Part shown: positions 21,086 to 21,987 of the stretch, one piece after another
Layout of the letters: each line of letters opens with the position of its first letter
Numbering within the stretch: position 1 is the first letter of the stretch
From: VRUE01 sp036265675
GTDB lineage: Bacteria; Actinomycetota; Thermoleophilia; Solirubrobacterales; 70-9
DNA: 21,987 nucleotides
Reading direction: 5' to 3'
Assembly: GCA_036265675.1 (NCBI GenBank)
Contig: DATAOP010000009.1
Location: 1 to 21,987, forward strand
Position numbers and translations under genes: made by a program
The notes under the pieces: model-generated
The model's input: the letters and a program-made list of their open reading frames with translations, nothing else
Database searches by the model: none
What the model was told of the DNA's origin: nothing

Positions 21086-21987
21086 ATGGCGGCAACCCCC
21101 GAGACCAGGCCGGACACGGTGACGATGGAGGAGATCGTCGCGCTCTGCAAACGGCGCGGCTTCGTCTTCCCCTCCTCGGAGATCTACGGCGGCCTCGGCT
21201 CGACCTACGACTACGGCCACTACGGAGTCCTGCTGAAGAACAACGTCAAAGCCGAGTGGTGGCGCGCGATGCTGCAGGACCGAGACGACATCGTCGCCCT
21301 CGACTCGGCGATCCTCCAGCACCCACGCGTGTGGGAGGCCTCGGGCCATCTAGAAGGGTTCACCGACCCGCTGGTCCAATGCCTCGGCGAGTGCAAGAAA
21401 CGCTGGCGCGAGGACCATCTCCGCGAGGCCGTCGAGGCCGAAGGCGGCGACCCGAACGCCGAGCTTCGCTGCCCCGAGTGCGGCGGCGAGCTGTCCGAGC
21501 CGCGCCAGTTCAACCTCATGTTCGAGACCCACGTCGGGCCGGTCGCCGACCAGGGGTCGACGGTCTACCTGCGGCCGGAGACCGCGCAGGGGATCTTCAT
21601 CAACTTCAAGAACGTGCTCGGCTTCGCCCGCAAGCGGCCGCCGTTCGGGATCGCCCAGATCGGCAAGTCGTTCCGCAACGAGATCACCCCCGGCAACTTC
21701 ATCTTCCGCACCCGCGAGTTCGAGCAGATGGAGATGGAGTTCTTCGTCCCCCCGGCCGACGCCGAAAAATGGCACAGGCTCTGGATCGACGAGCGCGAGC
21801 GCTGGTACACCGAGCTCGGCATCCGCCCCGAGCTGCTGCGGGTCCGGCCGCATGGCGCCGACGAGCTCTCCCACTATTCCTCGGCGACTAGCGACATCGA
21901 GTACCTGTTCCCGATCGGGTGGTCGGAGCTCGAGGGGGTCGCCAACCGCGGCGACTTCGACCTCACCCAGCACGCCAAGTTCAGCGG
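21086..21987 (+). CDS. glyS: Glycyl-tRNA synthetase, 3' end outside window
   Basis: This is the first 300 codons of an alpha2-type (dimeric, eukaryote/archaea-like) GlyRS, which charges tRNA-Gly. Class II features are visible: EEIVALCKRRGFVFPSSEIYGG, GSTYDYGHYGVLLKNNVK, a metal-binding-like region with Cys99, Cys103, Cys129 and Cys132, YLRPETAQGIF, and motif 2 as GKSFRNEITP with FRTREFEQME (about 193-216). HYSSATSDIEYLFPIGWSELEG and NRGDFDLTQH follow just before the window end. Motif 3 and the anticodon-binding domain would lie outside. The start is the ATG at 21086; a second ATG at residue 14 is an alternative. It diverges from fmdB. Confidence 0.96.
   Translation, partial: MAATPETRPDTVTMEEIVALCKRRGFVFPSSEIYGGLGSTYDYGHYGVLLKNNVKAEWWRAMLQDRDDIVALDSAILQHPRVWEASGHLEGFTDPLVQCLGECKKRWREDHLREAVEAEGGDPNAELRCPECGGELSEPRQFNLMFETHVGPVADQGSTVYLRPETAQGIFINFKNVLGFARKRPPFGIAQIGKSFRNEITPGNFIFRTREFEQMEMEFFVPPADAEKWHRLWIDERERWYTELGIRPELLRVRPHGADELSHYSSATSDIEYLFPIGWSELEGVANRGDFDLTQHAKFS

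Noticed and set aside
1..21987. Search for CRISPR arrays, insertion sequences, phage genes, defence or toxin-antitoxin systems
   Set aside because: No regularly spaced repeats, transposase or integrase motifs, terminal inverted repeats with target duplications, or toxin-antitoxin-like gene pairs were seen.

Overview
The window is about 70% GC and carries dense housekeeping genes. Gene content and protein style point to a high-GC actinobacterial lineage, most likely Thermoleophilia/Solirubrobacterales. The supporting signs are a TPR-rich LuxR-family regulator of a form I associate with that group, an Arg/Gly-rich PadR, an actinobacterial FmdB variant, and a secreted repeat protein with a PKD domain. 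The placement is inference from protein resemblance; no rRNA is present.

Bases 1-8500 lie almost entirely on the minus strand. Read in the direction of transcription they are: PucR-type regulator, tRNA-Gln(TTG), HdeD/DUF308 membrane protein, glmU, prs, haem-binding-domain protein, PadR regulator, glycerophosphodiester phosphodiesterase, cupredoxin lipoprotein, and a LuxR-type TPR regulator that runs off the left edge. Bases 8244-15104 are also mainly minus strand: metG, tatD, rsmA, ispE, a DedA-PAP2 fusion and an 85-residue membrane protein. This resembles the metG-tatD-ksgA-ispE-glmU-prs neighbourhood of other actinobacteria, with extra genes inserted. A lactate 2-monooxygenase-like flavoenzyme sits in the opposite orientation between tatD and metG. 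On the right are a small Usp-like protein (+), rsmI and a ROK glucokinase (-), an LCP-family protein and the secreted repeat/PKD protein (+), fmdB (-), and the 5' part of glycyl-tRNA synthetase (+), cut by the window end.

The genes group into translation (metG, glyS, rsmA, rsmI, tRNA-Gln), precursor supply for envelope and nucleotides (glmU, ispE, prs), and envelope assembly (LCP protein; DedA-PAP2, plausibly undecaprenyl-phosphate recycling). Around these sit one-component regulators and redox proteins. I see no mobile element, CRISPR array, phage gene, defence system or biosynthetic cluster, and no intergenic stretch longer than 300 bases.

The most interesting signal is regulatory. At least seven genes have a -10-like hexamer ending 6-7 bases before the start codon and no clear ribosome binding site. 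This suggests widespread leaderless transcription, and it fixes several start codons. Other points are a possible 8-codon leader peptide overlapping the phosphodiesterase start, a PadR operator candidate with 20-base periodicity, a palindrome over the pucR promoter, and a 12-base-arm hairpin just after tRNA-Gln.
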